Part shown: positions 56,367 to 64,000 of the stretch, piece by piece
Position numbering within the stretch: position 1 is the stretch's first letter
Layout: each line of letters opens with the position of its first letter
Source of the DNA: Halorussus pelagicus
GTDB lineage: Archaea > Halobacteriota > Halobacteria > Halobacteriales > Haladaptataceae
NCBI RefSeq assembly: GCF_004087835.1
Contig: NZ_CP035119.1
Coordinates: forward strand, 2,728,001 to 2,792,000
DNA length: 64,000 nucleotides
Reading direction: 5' to 3'
Position numbers and translations under genes: made by a program
The notes under the pieces: generated by a model
What the model was told of the DNA's origin: nothing
The model's database searches: none
Seen by the model: the letters and a program-made list of their open reading frames with translations, nothing else

Positions 56367-57797
56367 ATGAGCGACCCCGCGGAACCGGCCCCGGAACCCG
56401 CGCCGACGGCGGAAGAAGGCCTCCATCCCGACGAGGGCGAAACCACCGACGAGGTCACCGTCCACGAGGACGGCGTCGAGTTGGAGCGCACCATCGGTCT
56501 CGGTGGGGGCATCTCCATCGGCGTCGGGACGATGGTGGGCGCGGGCATCTTCGTCTTCCCCGGTCTCGCGGCGGGCGAGGCCGGACCCGCCGCGGCGCTC
56601 TCCTTTGCTATCGGGGCCGTCATCGCGCTGCTGGTCGCCCTGCCAACCTCCGAGTTGGCGACCGCGATGCCTCGGAGCGGCGGGGGGTACTACTTCGTCT
56701 CGCGGGGGATGGGCGCGGCGTTCGGCGCGGTCGTCGGTTTGAGCCTCTGGTTAGGACTGGTTTTCGCGTCGGCGTTCTACCTCGTCGGCTTCGGCCAGTA
56801 CGCGGTGGCCGCGCTGACCGAGGTCGGTGTCTCCGTAGGCGGCGTCGGTCCGGTGACGCCGCTGGCACTCCTGTTCGGCGTCCTGCTGACCGCCATTAGC
56901 CTGACCGGGACGGAGAACGCAGCGAAGGTCCAGAACGCCGTGGTCGGCCTGCTCGTGGTCGTTCTCCTCGTCTTTCTGGGCTTCGGCGTCCTCGACGCCG
57001 TGGGGGTGTTCGGGAGCGAGTCGGCCCCCGAACAGTTCCTGCCCTACGGCTCGTTTCCCGTGCTGACGACCGCCGCGCTGGTGTTCACCTCGTATCTCGG
57101 CTTCGCGCAGGTGGCGACAGTCGCGGGCGAGATAAAATCGCCGTCTCGAAATCTCCCGCTGGCGATGGTCGGGTCGGTGGTGGCAGTCGGCACCCTCTAC
57201 GTCGTGACCATCTTCGTGGCGACGAGCGCGCTCGGGAGCGCCCGACTCGCCACGCTCGGCGAGACCGCAATCGTCGCCGTAGCGCGCGATTTGCTCGGGA
57301 ATGCGGGAGCCATCGCCATCCTACTCGCGGGGCTGCTGGCCACCTTGTCGAGTGCGAACGCCTCCATCTTGAGTTCGTCGCGGGCGCTCTACGCGCTGAG
57401 TCGGGACGCGCTCGTCCCGCGGCGCGCGAGCGAAATCAATCTCCGGTGGGGCACGCCCCACGTCGCGCTCGTGCTGGCTGGCGGGCCGGTTCTTCTCCTC
57501 GTCGCCTTGGGCCGGGTCGCGGTGCTGGCGGAAGTCGCGTCGTTTCTCCACCTCGTGATGTACGGGCTGACGTGCGTCGCGCTCGTCCGCTTGCGGCGCT
57601 CGCGGCCGGAGTGGTACGACCCGTCGTTTACCGTGCCGGGCTACCCCGCCGTCCCGATACTCGGCGCGCTCGCCAGCTTCGGACTGGTCGCGTTCATGCA
57701 ACCGCTCTCGCAGGTCGTCGGCGTCAGTATCATGATCGGGGCGGCCGTATGGTATCGTCTGTACGCCGACGACGTGCAGTTGCGAGGTGCGCTATGA
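56367..57797 (+). CDS. APC-superfamily amino acid permease
   Basis: A 476-residue transporter with about 12 membrane segments. The N-terminal cytosolic Asp/Glu/Pro tail ([20 protein letters not shown]) is followed by the APC motif [20 protein letters not shown] (about 48-67), [19 protein letters not shown] (about 98) and [20 protein letters not shown] near 335. Substrate not predictable. The stop overlaps the ATG of the UspA gene (ATGA), a frequent haloarchaeal pairing of permease and universal stress protein. Confidence 0.9.
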   Translation: MSDPAEPAPEPAPTAEEGLHPDEGETTDEVTVHEDGVELERTIGLGGGISIGVGTMVGAGIFVFPGLAAGEAGPAAALSFAIGAVIALLVALPTSELATAMPRSGGGYYFVSRGMGAAFGAVVGLSLWLGLVFASAFYLVGFGQYAVAALTEVGVSVGGVGPVTPLALLFGVLLTAISLTGTENAAKVQNAVVGLLVVVLLVFLGFGVLDAVGVFGSESAPEQFLPYGSFPVLTTAALVFTSYLGFAQVATVAGEIKSPSRNLPLAMVGSVVAVGTLYVVTIFVATSALGSARLATLGETAIVAVARDLLGNAGAIAILLAGLLATLSSANASILSSSRALYALSRDALVPRRASEINLRWGTPHVALVLAGGPVLLLVALGRVAVLAEVASFLHLVMYGLTCVALVRLRRSRPEWYDPSFTVPGYPAVPILGALASFGLVAFMQPLSQVVGVSIMIGAAVWYRLYADDVQLRGAL

Positions 57798-58597
57798 GAG
57801 CCACAGTCCCCGACCGACCCATGGTGCTGGTCCCGCTCGCGGTTCTCGACGGCGAGAGCCTCGCGCCCGCGCTCGTTGAAGCACTCTCGACCGTGGCGGT
57901 CGAGTTGGTCGGCTACCACGCTGTGCCTGAACAGACCCCGCCGGGGCAGGCCCGGATGCAGTTCGAAGAGCGGATGGCGACGGAACTCGCTGATCTCGCG
58001 GCGACGTTCGAGGAGATGGGCGGCACCGTCGAGACGCGCATCGTCTTCACCCACGAACCCGAGCAGACCTTCGAGCGCGTCGCGGTCGAGGAGGGCTGTG
58101 ACGCCGTTCTCCTGAACAATCCGGCGACGAAAGTCGAGGAGATACTGGTCCCGCTCCGGAGCGAGATAAACGTCGAGCGAATCGTCTCGCTGGTCGCCAG
58201 CATTCTGGACGCGACCGACGCCAGCGTCACCCTCTACAACGTCACGGTCCCCGACGACGAGACCGACCGAGATGCGGGACAGCGACTCGTGGACGCGGCG
58301 GCCGAGGCGCTGGCCGAGGCAGGCGTCGCACCCGAGCGCGTCGGCCGGGAGACGGTCGTCTCCGAGACGCCGATAAAGACGCTCGCGGCGGCGGCCGGGG
58401 AGCGCGACCTCGTAGTGATGGGCGAGAGCAAACCCTCGGTCCGGGAACTGGTCTTCGGTGAAGTGTCTGAGCAGGTCGCGTCCCAGTCGGTGACGCCCGC
58501 GCTGGTGGTGCGGCGACTGCCCGCGCTGGAGACGGACTTGGAGAAGTCGGGAGAGTCGGGAGAAACGGAGTCGGAGACCGAATCGCAGTCGGAGTGA
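57794..58597 (+). CDS. UspA-family double-domain stress protein
   Basis: A 267-residue protein with two UspA-like halves. Half one begins [20 protein letters not shown] (about 11). Half two, from about 135, ends [20 protein letters not shown] followed by [10 protein letters not shown], the G-2x-G-9x-G(S/T)-like region. It is translationally coupled to the permease and is probably its regulator or stabiliser. The tail is Glu/Ser-rich ([14 protein letters not shown]). Confidence 0.85.
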   Translation: MRATVPDRPMVLVPLAVLDGESLAPALVEALSTVAVELVGYHAVPEQTPPGQARMQFEERMATELADLAATFEEMGGTVETRIVFTHEPEQTFERVAVEEGCDAVLLNNPATKVEEILVPLRSEINVERIVSLVASILDATDASVTLYNVTVPDDETDRDAGQRLVDAAAEALAEAGVAPERVGRETVVSETPIKTLAAAAGERDLVVMGESKPSVRELVFGEVSEQVASQSVTPALVVRRLPALETDLEKSGESGETESETESQSE

Positions 58598-58942
58598 CTA
58601 CTCGCTGTACGCGAGGTTCATGATCCACTGCGAGAAGGCGTCGCTCTCGGCGTCCACCTCTTCCTCGCCGATGAACGGCGAGAGCATGTCGCCCGCCATG
58701 AGAAGCGAGAAATCCAAATCGCGGGCCGCGGGCGTGATGAGGTAGGTGTTGTGGCCCTCGTAGACGGTCTCCTCGCGCTGGACGAAACCCTTCTCGTACA
58801 GCGATTCGACGATGCGGCTTCCCTTCCGAGAGTCCACGTCGAGTTGCTTCCAGAAGTCGCTCTGGTGGATGCCGCCGGACTCTCGGACGAGTTCGAGTCC
58901 CGCGCGCTCCGCGTCGGTGAGGTCCTCCTCGGATACTGCCAT
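58598..58942 (-). CDS. winged-helix transcriptional regulator
   Basis: A 114-residue MarR/HTH-like protein. DLTDAERAGLELVRESGGIH then SDFWKQLDVDSRKGSRIVES is a helix-turn-helix with a recognition helix ending SRKGSRIVESLYEKG, and EETVYEGHNTYLITPA is the wing. DFSLLMAGDMLSPFIG may bind a ligand. Start ATG 58942 has TATA box TTTAAA at 58967-58972, 28 nt upstream, overlapping the end of the NRDE gene. Its stop meets that of the UspA gene exactly. Confidence 0.85.
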   Translation of the reverse strand: MAVSEEDLTDAERAGLELVRESGGIHQSDFWKQLDVDSRKGSRIVESLYEKGFVQREETVYEGHNTYLITPAARDLDFSLLMAGDMLSPFIGEEEVDAESDAFSQWIMNLAYSE

Positions 58943-58966
58943 ATGCCAAACAGGGACCCCGAGCGG

Positions 58967-58972
58967 TTTAAA
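58967..58972 (-). promoter_or_regulatory. TATA box inside the end of the NRDE gene
   Basis: TTTAAA is palindromic and overlaps the stop codon of the NRDE gene. It serves the downstream wHTH gene on the same strand. Confidence 0.5.
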
Positions 58973-59726
58973 TGTGACCGTCCGCGTCGTCGGCGTTCGC
59001 CTCGGCCTCCCTCGCGCTGGCACCGCCTTCGACCGCGACGACCTCGTAATCCGTCACGCAGGGCTTGCCGTCGGCGAACCAGTAGCGACCGTCCCCGTCG
59101 GCGTCGATGGCGACCAGCGACGACGACCGGGTGCCGTACCCATCGCCGTGGACGCAGGCGTCGAGGTCGTGGTTGCTCAGGACCGTCGTGGCGTGGTGGA
59201 ACCACGCCTCGGCCGTCGTCTCGGGGTCGGGGCGGACCGCCTCGCGGATGCCTTTGGTCTTCCGAGCGTCGTCCTCGTCGTCGTCGTGGCCCTCGTTGAC
59301 GACGACGTGGACGCCGGGGTCGAAGTGGGTCGTCCGGAGGACGCCGTCCCACTCCAGCAGTCCGGCCTCCTCGGCGTCGGCAAGGACGAGGTTGAACCCG
59401 GCGTACTGGCGGTCGGCGAGTTCGGTTCGGACGAACGACCCGGCGTCGCTCGCCGACTCGTAGGTCAGCGCGTCGCGGACGAGCAACCCCCGCGAGCGCT
59501 CGCCCTCGATGTCCGTGCGGCGGTTCGTGATGGCGACGAACAGGCCCGCGTCGTTGTAGCCAATCCACGTCCCGCCCGCTTCCTCGTCGCGCGGCGCGAC
59601 CACTCGGGGAGTCTCGTTCAGGACGCCCGGCGGCCGGGAGGGACGGCCCAGCGCCTCGTCGCGGTTCGCCGCCGCGGCGACCGGCGCGTCGTCGAACACC
59701 TGCCACGCGAGGATGAGTGTACACAC
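58968..59726 (-). CDS. NRDE/TANGO2-like protein
   Basis: A 252-residue protein named for its N-terminal motif: MCTLILAWQVFDDAPVAAAA followed by ANRDEALGRPSRPPG. Later GGTWIGYNDAGLFVAITNRR, FNLVLADAEEAGLLEWDG and STRSSSLVAI-like DGYGTRSSSLVAIDADG match the TANGO2 family, an NTN-hydrolase-like fold whose Cys2 acts after Met removal. Biochemistry unknown; eukaryotic TANGO2 is linked to lipid and haem handling. Confidence 0.88.
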   Translation of the reverse strand: MCTLILAWQVFDDAPVAAAANRDEALGRPSRPPGVLNETPRVVAPRDEEAGGTWIGYNDAGLFVAITNRRTDIEGERSRGLLVRDALTYESASDAGSFVRTELADRQYAGFNLVLADAEEAGLLEWDGVLRTTHFDPGVHVVVNEGHDDDEDDARKTKGIREAVRPDPETTAEAWFHHATTVLSNHDLDACVHGDGYGTRSSSLVAIDADGDGRYWFADGKPCVTDYEVVAVEGGASAREAEANADDADGHI

Positions 59727-59927
59727 GGCACACGCTACGGACCTGTCCGGCTAAAGTCTCGCGGCCTCGGCGATTTGTGGGTGGTACTGCTGTGGCGATA
59801 CGGGGTTGGAACGCTGTGAAGATTCATTCCGGCGCGTGCTGGCGAGAGTGACACCGAGCGCACTCCGTCGATAGCCCTGCCCCGTCGCCTCCCGTCGTCG
59901 GTGAAAATCCGCGGCGTAACCGACGCG

Positions 59928-61457
59928 CTACGACTCGTGCGGTTCCCGAAGTCGCTCCCGGACGGCCTCGCGCTCGACGGTCCCCGAGGCGGTCCGTGGC
60001 AGTTCGTCCGCGAATTCGACCGTCCGCGGGCACTTGTAGCCCGCCAGCCGGTCCCTGCAGTGGGTCGCCACGTCCGCCGCGGACAGGTCTGTGTCGGCCT
60101 CGCGCACCACCAGCGCGGCCACGCGCTCGCCCCATTCCTCGTCGTCGAGGCCGACGACCGCGGCGTCCCGGATACCGGAATGCTCGCGTAGGGCCGCGAC
60201 GACTTCGCCGGGGTGGACGTTCTCCCCGCCCGTGATGATGCGGTCCTCGCGGCGGTTCAGCACCCAGACGCGCCCGGCCTCGTCGCAGTAGCCCACGTCG
60301 CCGGTGGGGAGACCGTACTCGCCGAACGCCTCGGCGGTCGCCTCCGGGTCGCCGTAGTAGCCGGACATCACGGTCGGCCCGGCGACGACGAGTTCGCCAG
60401 TCTCGCCCGCGGGCAGGGGGTCGCCCTCGTCGCCGACCACGGTCAGGTCGGTCCAGAGGAGGGGCCGCCCGACGGTGCCGCGGTGCGCGAACGCCTCGCG
60501 GGGTCGCGCCGTGGCGATTTGGGACGTGGTCTCGGTCATGCCGTAGGTCGGGTGGACCGGCACGCCGCGCGTCTCGCACCGCGAGAGCAGTTCCTCGGAA
60601 GCGGGCGCGCCCCCGAGCAGGACGAACCGCAGGGAGTTGGCCAGCGACTCGCGGGCGTCGAGCATCCGTCGGAGCATCGTCGGCACGAGCGAGACCCCCG
60701 TGACGCCGAACTCGGCGATGGCGTCCGCGGCGTTCTCTGCGTCGAAGCCCTCCTGTAGGACGACCGTGGTCCCGTAGAGCGCCGACCGGAGGACGACCGA
60801 CAGCCCGCCCATGTGGTACATCGAGAGGCAGAGCAACCAGTTGTCGTCGGGGGTTACGCCGAGACGGAACGCCGAGGCGGTCGCGCTCGAAAGGAAGTTG
60901 CCCATGGACAACTCGACGGCTTTCGGGTCGCCGGTCGTCCCGGAGGTGAACAACATTGCTTGCGTGTCTGCGCGGGACCACGACGCCGGTTCGAAATCGG
61001 CGCGAGCGGTGTCCGAGAGCGCGGCGACCGCTTCGTCCGCGGGCGAATCGACCGAGGCGACCGGCACCCCGGAAATGGCCGCGGCGTCGCTCTCGGTCTC
61101 CCGCTCACAGACCAGCACGTTCAGGTCCGCGGTGTCGGCCTGTCGGGCGAGTTCGGTCTGGGCGAGGCGCGCATTCAGCGGGACCAGCACCGCGCCGAGT
61201 CGCATCGCGGCGTGAACCAGTCGAACGAACGCGACCCGCGTCTCCATCAGGACGCCGAGGTGGTCGCCCGCCCGCAGGCCGAGCGCGGCGAGTCGGCCCG
61301 CAGTCTCGGAGACCGCGGCGTCCAACTCGGCGTAGGTCCACTCGGTCCGGTCGTCAGTCTCCACGAGCGCCACCGACTCCGGCGAGGTCCGCGCTCGGTC
61401 GGCTAGCCAATCGCGCATCTGTCGGTCGTGCGTTCGGGTAGCGTTCTCGTCAGTCAT
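59928..61457 (-). CDS. menE: o-succinylbenzoate-CoA ligase
   Basis: A 509-residue ANL adenylating enzyme that activates o-succinylbenzoate for ring closure by MenB. AMP-binding motif MLFTSGTTGDPKAVEL (about 175), PTYGMTETTSQIA (about 303), TGDVGYCDEAGRVWV (about 380) and the catalytic Lys in RTASGTVEREAV-like tail. It overlaps menC by 8 nt, and menC, menA and menB lie next to it in the order expected for menaquinone synthesis. Confidence 0.92.
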   Translation of the reverse strand: MTDENATRTHDRQMRDWLADRARTSPESVALVETDDRTEWTYAELDAAVSETAGRLAALGLRAGDHLGVLMETRVAFVRLVHAAMRLGAVLVPLNARLAQTELARQADTADLNVLVCERETESDAAAISGVPVASVDSPADEAVAALSDTARADFEPASWSRADTQAMLFTSGTTGDPKAVELSMGNFLSSATASAFRLGVTPDDNWLLCLSMYHMGGLSVVLRSALYGTTVVLQEGFDAENAADAIAEFGVTGVSLVPTMLRRMLDARESLANSLRFVLLGGAPASEELLSRCETRGVPVHPTYGMTETTSQIATARPREAFAHRGTVGRPLLWTDLTVVGDEGDPLPAGETGELVVAGPTVMSGYYGDPEATAEAFGEYGLPTGDVGYCDEAGRVWVLNRREDRIITGGENVHPGEVVAALREHSGIRDAAVVGLDDEEWGERVAALVVREADTDLSAADVATHCRDRLAGYKCPRTVEFADELPRTASGTVEREAVRERLREPHES

Positions 61458-62481
61458 GGTGTCCCCACGTATCCGCAGTTCCGTTGCCCTCGCCCTGCGG
61501 GACGACCGCCCGGCCGTCCGCGACCGGCGCGATGTCCGGGCCGAGGTCCGAGTCGAGCAGTTTGCGTGTCGCCAATCCGCAGGCCGGAACGTGCTTGATT
61601 GCGGCCGCGACGTGGACCGCGGCGGTCCGCGCTACCGCGCCGTCGATGGTCGTCGTCACGACCGGTTCGATTCCCTCTCCACGAGCGCGCGCGGCGAGCG
61701 CGCTCGCCGCGCGCGGACCGCCCAGCGCCATCGGTTTCAGGACGACTGCGTCGGGGTTTGCGTCAAGCGCGTCCTCAAACGCGACTTCCGCGAGCGTCTC
61801 GTCCAGCGCGATTGGCCCGGAGAGCGACGCGAGACCGGCAATATCGGTCGCGGGAAGCGGTTGTTCGGCGTAGGCGAGATGGTCGCCCACCGCGTCCAGA
61901 AACTGCTGGGCCTGCTCGCGGGTCCACGCCGCGTTGGCGTCCGCGCGGAGTTCCACCTCGGGGAGCGCGTCGGCAACGGTCTCGATTCGCTCGATGTCGG
62001 CCGTCAGCGGGCGCGCGCCGACCTTGACCTTCAGGCAGTCGAAGCCAGCGTTCGCGGCGCGCTCGGCCTCGGCGACCGTCTCCTCGGTGGGCGCGTCGCC
62101 GACCGTCGCGTTGACCGGGACGCTCTTAGCAGGGTTCTCCGCGCCAAGATATCGGTAGAGCGGCACGCCCTCGTCCGAGGCGCGCAGGTCCGCGAGCGCG
62201 AGGTCGAGCGCGTGGCGCGCGGCCGGAGTCGAGTCGAGGTCCGCGAGCAGGTCGGCGGGGGTCGCTCCGGAGTCTATCGACGCGACGGCATCGGCGAGGA
62301 CCGACTCGCACTCGTCGTAGTGTTCGGTCCACCCCGGAAGCGGCGTGGCTTCGCCGACGCCAACCGCGCCGTCGTCGGCTTCCAGTCTGAAGAGCAGTCC
62401 GTCCCGGTGTTCGATGGTGCCGCGCGCGGTGTCGAGGGGGTCGGCCAGCGGGAGCGAGAAGGGGCGGACGGCGGCCCTCAT
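61450..62481 (-). CDS. menC: o-succinylbenzoate synthase
   Basis: A 343-residue enolase-superfamily dehydratase forming o-succinylbenzoate. Catalytic set visible: KxK in DCLKVKVGARPL (about 152), metal ligands Asp in ELRADANAAWTREQ (about 182), Glu in HLAYAEQPLPATD (about 207), Asp in GPIALDETLAE (about 230), and the second Lys in AVVLKPMALGGP (about 253). Overlaps menA by 4 nt, so translation is coupled. Confidence 0.93.
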   Translation of the reverse strand: MRAAVRPFSLPLADPLDTARGTIEHRDGLLFRLEADDGAVGVGEATPLPGWTEHYDECESVLADAVASIDSGATPADLLADLDSTPAARHALDLALADLRASDEGVPLYRYLGAENPAKSVPVNATVGDAPTEETVAEAERAANAGFDCLKVKVGARPLTADIERIETVADALPEVELRADANAAWTREQAQQFLDAVGDHLAYAEQPLPATDIAGLASLSGPIALDETLAEVAFEDALDANPDAVVLKPMALGGPRAASALAARARGEGIEPVVTTTIDGAVARTAAVHVAAAIKHVPACGLATRKLLDSDLGPDIAPVADGRAVVPQGEGNGTADTWGHHD

Positions 62482-63419
62482 ACTATCAGGCCCAGCGCGA
62501 ACAGGACCGAGTGGGCGGCCAGCAGTTTCCCGGTCCGCTCCAGCGCGGGGTTAAGCGCCTCACCGGAGCTTTCGGTGAGCATCGTCCGCGCGATGGAGGC
62601 GGCGTAGGGAATCGTCGCCAGCGGCAGGACGACTGCCGGAGAGTAGTCTCGCGCGAGCCAGAACCAGACCGGCACGACGTACGAGAGCGCCAGCAGGCCG
62701 ACGAACTCGGCCCGACTCGCGGTGTAGCCGATGAGAACCGCGAGGGTCTTCTTGCCAGCCTCGCGGTCGGTTTCGAGGTCACGGACGTTGTTCACGACGA
62801 GGATGTTCGTCGAGATGGCCGCGACGGGGAGGCTGGCGACGAACGCCGCGAGCGTGACGGTGCCCTCGGGGATTCCCATGGGAAACGCTCCGGCGAGTTT
62901 GCTCGCGGCCTGCACGTAGAAGGTGCCCATCACGGCGACGACGCCGAAGAAGACGAAGACGAACAGGTCGCCGAGACCGTGCGAGCCGAGTGGGTAGGGA
63001 CCCCCGGCGTAGGCGATGCCGGAGACGACGCTGGCGAGACCGATTATGAGGATGGGGAGACCGCCGACGGAGACGAGATAGACCCCGACGAGTATCGCCA
63101 GTCCGAACGTGGCGTACATCGCGCGCTTGACCGACTCCGGGGCGATGAGTCCGGACTGGGTGACGCGGGTGAATCCTTTGCGCTCGTCGGTGTCCACGCC
63201 CTTCACGGCGTCGTAGTAGTCGTTGGCGAAGTTGGTGCCGATCTGGATGAGTGCCGCGCCGACGAACGCCGCCAGCGCCGGGAGCGCGGCGAACTCGCCC
63301 TCGTGGACGGCGAGACCGACGCCCACGATTACTGGGGCCGCGGCCGCCGGGAGCGTGTGAGGCCGGGCGGCCATCAGCCACGCTTCTCGGCGTGAGTGTT
63401 CGGTAGCCATGTCGCTCAT
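62478..63419 (-). CDS. menA: 1,4-dihydroxy-2-naphthoate polyprenyltransferase
   Basis: A 313-residue UbiA-family membrane enzyme with about eight to nine helices, attaching the isoprenoid side chain. The Asp-rich sites are NFANDYYDAVKGVDTDERKG (about 62-80, NDxxD) and VNNVRDLETDREAGKKTL (about 212). First ATG (MSDMATEHSRR) accepted; an internal MATEH start is also possible. A 357-bp gap separates it from menB. Confidence 0.93.
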   Translation of the reverse strand: MSDMATEHSRREAWLMAARPHTLPAAAAPVIVGVGLAVHEGEFAALPALAAFVGAALIQIGTNFANDYYDAVKGVDTDERKGFTRVTQSGLIAPESVKRAMYATFGLAILVGVYLVSVGGLPILIIGLASVVSGIAYAGGPYPLGSHGLGDLFVFVFFGVVAVMGTFYVQAASKLAGAFPMGIPEGTVTLAAFVASLPVAAISTNILVVNNVRDLETDREAGKKTLAVLIGYTASRAEFVGLLALSYVVPVWFWLARDYSPAVVLPLATIPYAASIARTMLTESSGEALNPALERTGKLLAAHSVLFALGLIV

Positions 63420-63776
63420 TATCGGAAGTTACGGCGAGCGACCAATAGCACCTACGGTTTCGGCAGAGCGGATGCTGTCGAATCGAACCTGCTGGGAGAA
63501 GTCCTCTTCGCTCGTATCTACTCCTTGTCGCCAGAAGCACTTAAAGAAGAATCGAGTCGGTCGGTGGCGCGTCGCCGACTGCGACGGTGCGGTCGCGCAA
63601 GTATAACTGCGGTGCGGTCGGGGTAGCGAGACGACCGTGAGTGACGAGCGAGAGCGCGGCGCGAAGCGCCGCGCAACGCGAGGAGCGAGCGGCTCTTTTT
63701 TGGTCCAGATTTTTTCGAGGAGGGGGAGACCGCAGGGTATGCCCTGCGGTCTCCCGACGACGAAAAAAGGTGGGTC
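63420..63776. other. intergenic spacer between menB and menA
   Basis: About 360 bp. No gene. Contains the perfect hairpin at 63724-63755 and two T-tracts (on the minus strand), described separately. The part at 63640-63700 is GC repeat-like (GAGCGAGAGCGCGGCGCGAA). Confidence 0.45.
63724..63755 (-). terminator. strong hairpin downstream of menB
   Basis: A perfect 14-bp stem with 4-nt loop (GGGAGACCGCAGGG-tatg-CCCTGCGGTCTCCC), 21 nt beyond the menB stop. A T-tract (CCTTTTTTCG, minus strand) precedes it and AAAAAA follows. Archaeal termination mainly uses T-tracts, so the hairpin may instead stabilise the menB 3' end or act as a regulatory element between menB and menA. Confidence 0.5.
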
Positions 63777-64000
63777 CTAGTAGTGCCAGTCGAACTTGTC
63801 AAACTCGGGGTCTCGGCCCTCGACGAAGGCGTCGCGGCCCTCTTGGGCTTCGTCAGTCATGTACGCCAGTCGCGTGGCCTCGCCCGCGAACACCTGCTGG
63901 CCGACCATCCCGTCGTCGGTCGCGTTGAACGCGTACTTCAACATTCGCATCGCGGTCGGACTCTTCGAGTTCATCTCCTCGGCCCACTCCAAGGCGACTT
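63777..64000 (-). CDS. menB: 1,4-dihydroxy-2-naphthoyl-CoA synthase, C-terminal part (cut by window edge)
   Basis: The last 74 codons of a crotonase-fold enzyme: VALEWAEEMNSKSPTAMRML then KYAFNATDDGMVGQQVFAGE and EGRDAFVEGRDPEFDKFDWHY, shortened here to its main parts. The end matches MenB (EGRDAFLEKRxPDFSKF). It closes the naphthoate ring. The start and active site lie beyond the window edge. First gene of the men cluster when read on the minus strand. Confidence 0.9.
   Translation of the reverse strand, partial: VALEWAEEMNSKSPTAMRMLKYAFNATDDGMVGQQVFAGEATRLAYMTDEAQEGRDAFVEGRDPEFDKFDWHY

Noticed and set aside
1-64000. CRISPR arrays, tRNA and rRNA genes
   Set aside because: No regularly spaced repeats, no T-arm/acceptor pattern and no rRNA sequence noticed by eye; a covariance scan would be decisive.

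Overview
The window is from a haloarchaeon (class Halobacteria). It carries archaeal information-processing genes (TFB, RpoL, aMBF1, Dph2, a METTL5-type methylase). The core proteins are strongly acidic, the core DNA is GC-rich, and TATA boxes lie about 27-32 nt before leaderless start codons. It also has haloarchaeal signatures: a soluble Htr transducer, Tat export, a menaquinone cluster, an F420-type LLM enzyme and a DUF5805-like/integrase pair. The genus cannot be fixed from sequence alone.

Layout. 1-1043: end of a DsbA-like gene and a CxxC membrane protein. 1044-2634: an AT-rich insert with a frameshifted NrS-1-type primase/OB-fold gene and a SLATT-like two-TM protein. 2635-10197: core genes (LLM oxidoreductase, SHOCT protein, a stand-alone nuoCD, a Gln/Arg/Gly/Ser-rich low-complexity protein, hisC, an AK6-type kinase, a CDP-alcohol transferase, aMBF1). 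10198-26334: an accessory island. It contains an IS4-type element with a candidate 11-bp target duplication, a decayed reading frame, a frameshifted IS6 element, a four-gene co-directional cassette (DUF499 AAA+ ATPase, unknown 199-aa protein, DUF1156 DNA methylase, PLD-SNF2 helicase), and a shattered IS6 transposase. 26335-27799: tyrosine recombinase and its RHH-like partner.

28260-64000 is mostly core: a HisG-like protein, a sensor kinase, a long acidic coiled-coil protein, a BNR-repeat protein, an MBL hydrolase, a DUF2382-like/PRC-barrel protein, YlbF, dph2, a soluble chemotaxis transducer, a Tat-exported hydrolase, METTL5, a rhomboid, rpoL, hisF, purL with a palindrome between TATA box and start, PHP and asparagine-synthase-like genes, NUDIX, tfb, gatCA, a HEPN-like protein, a permease-UspA pair, a wHTH regulator, an NRDE protein and the menE-menC-menA-menB cluster.

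Functionally, the men genes act together on menaquinone and gatC-gatA on Gln-tRNA amidation. hisC and hisF are scattered histidine genes and purL is a purine gene. The most interesting unit is the 14.2-25.2 kb cassette. By composition it is a DISARM/BREX-like methylation-linked defence system, with the methylase probably marking self DNA and the ATPase and the PLD-helicase as probable effectors. Its boundaries are littered with insertion sequences in different states of decay.
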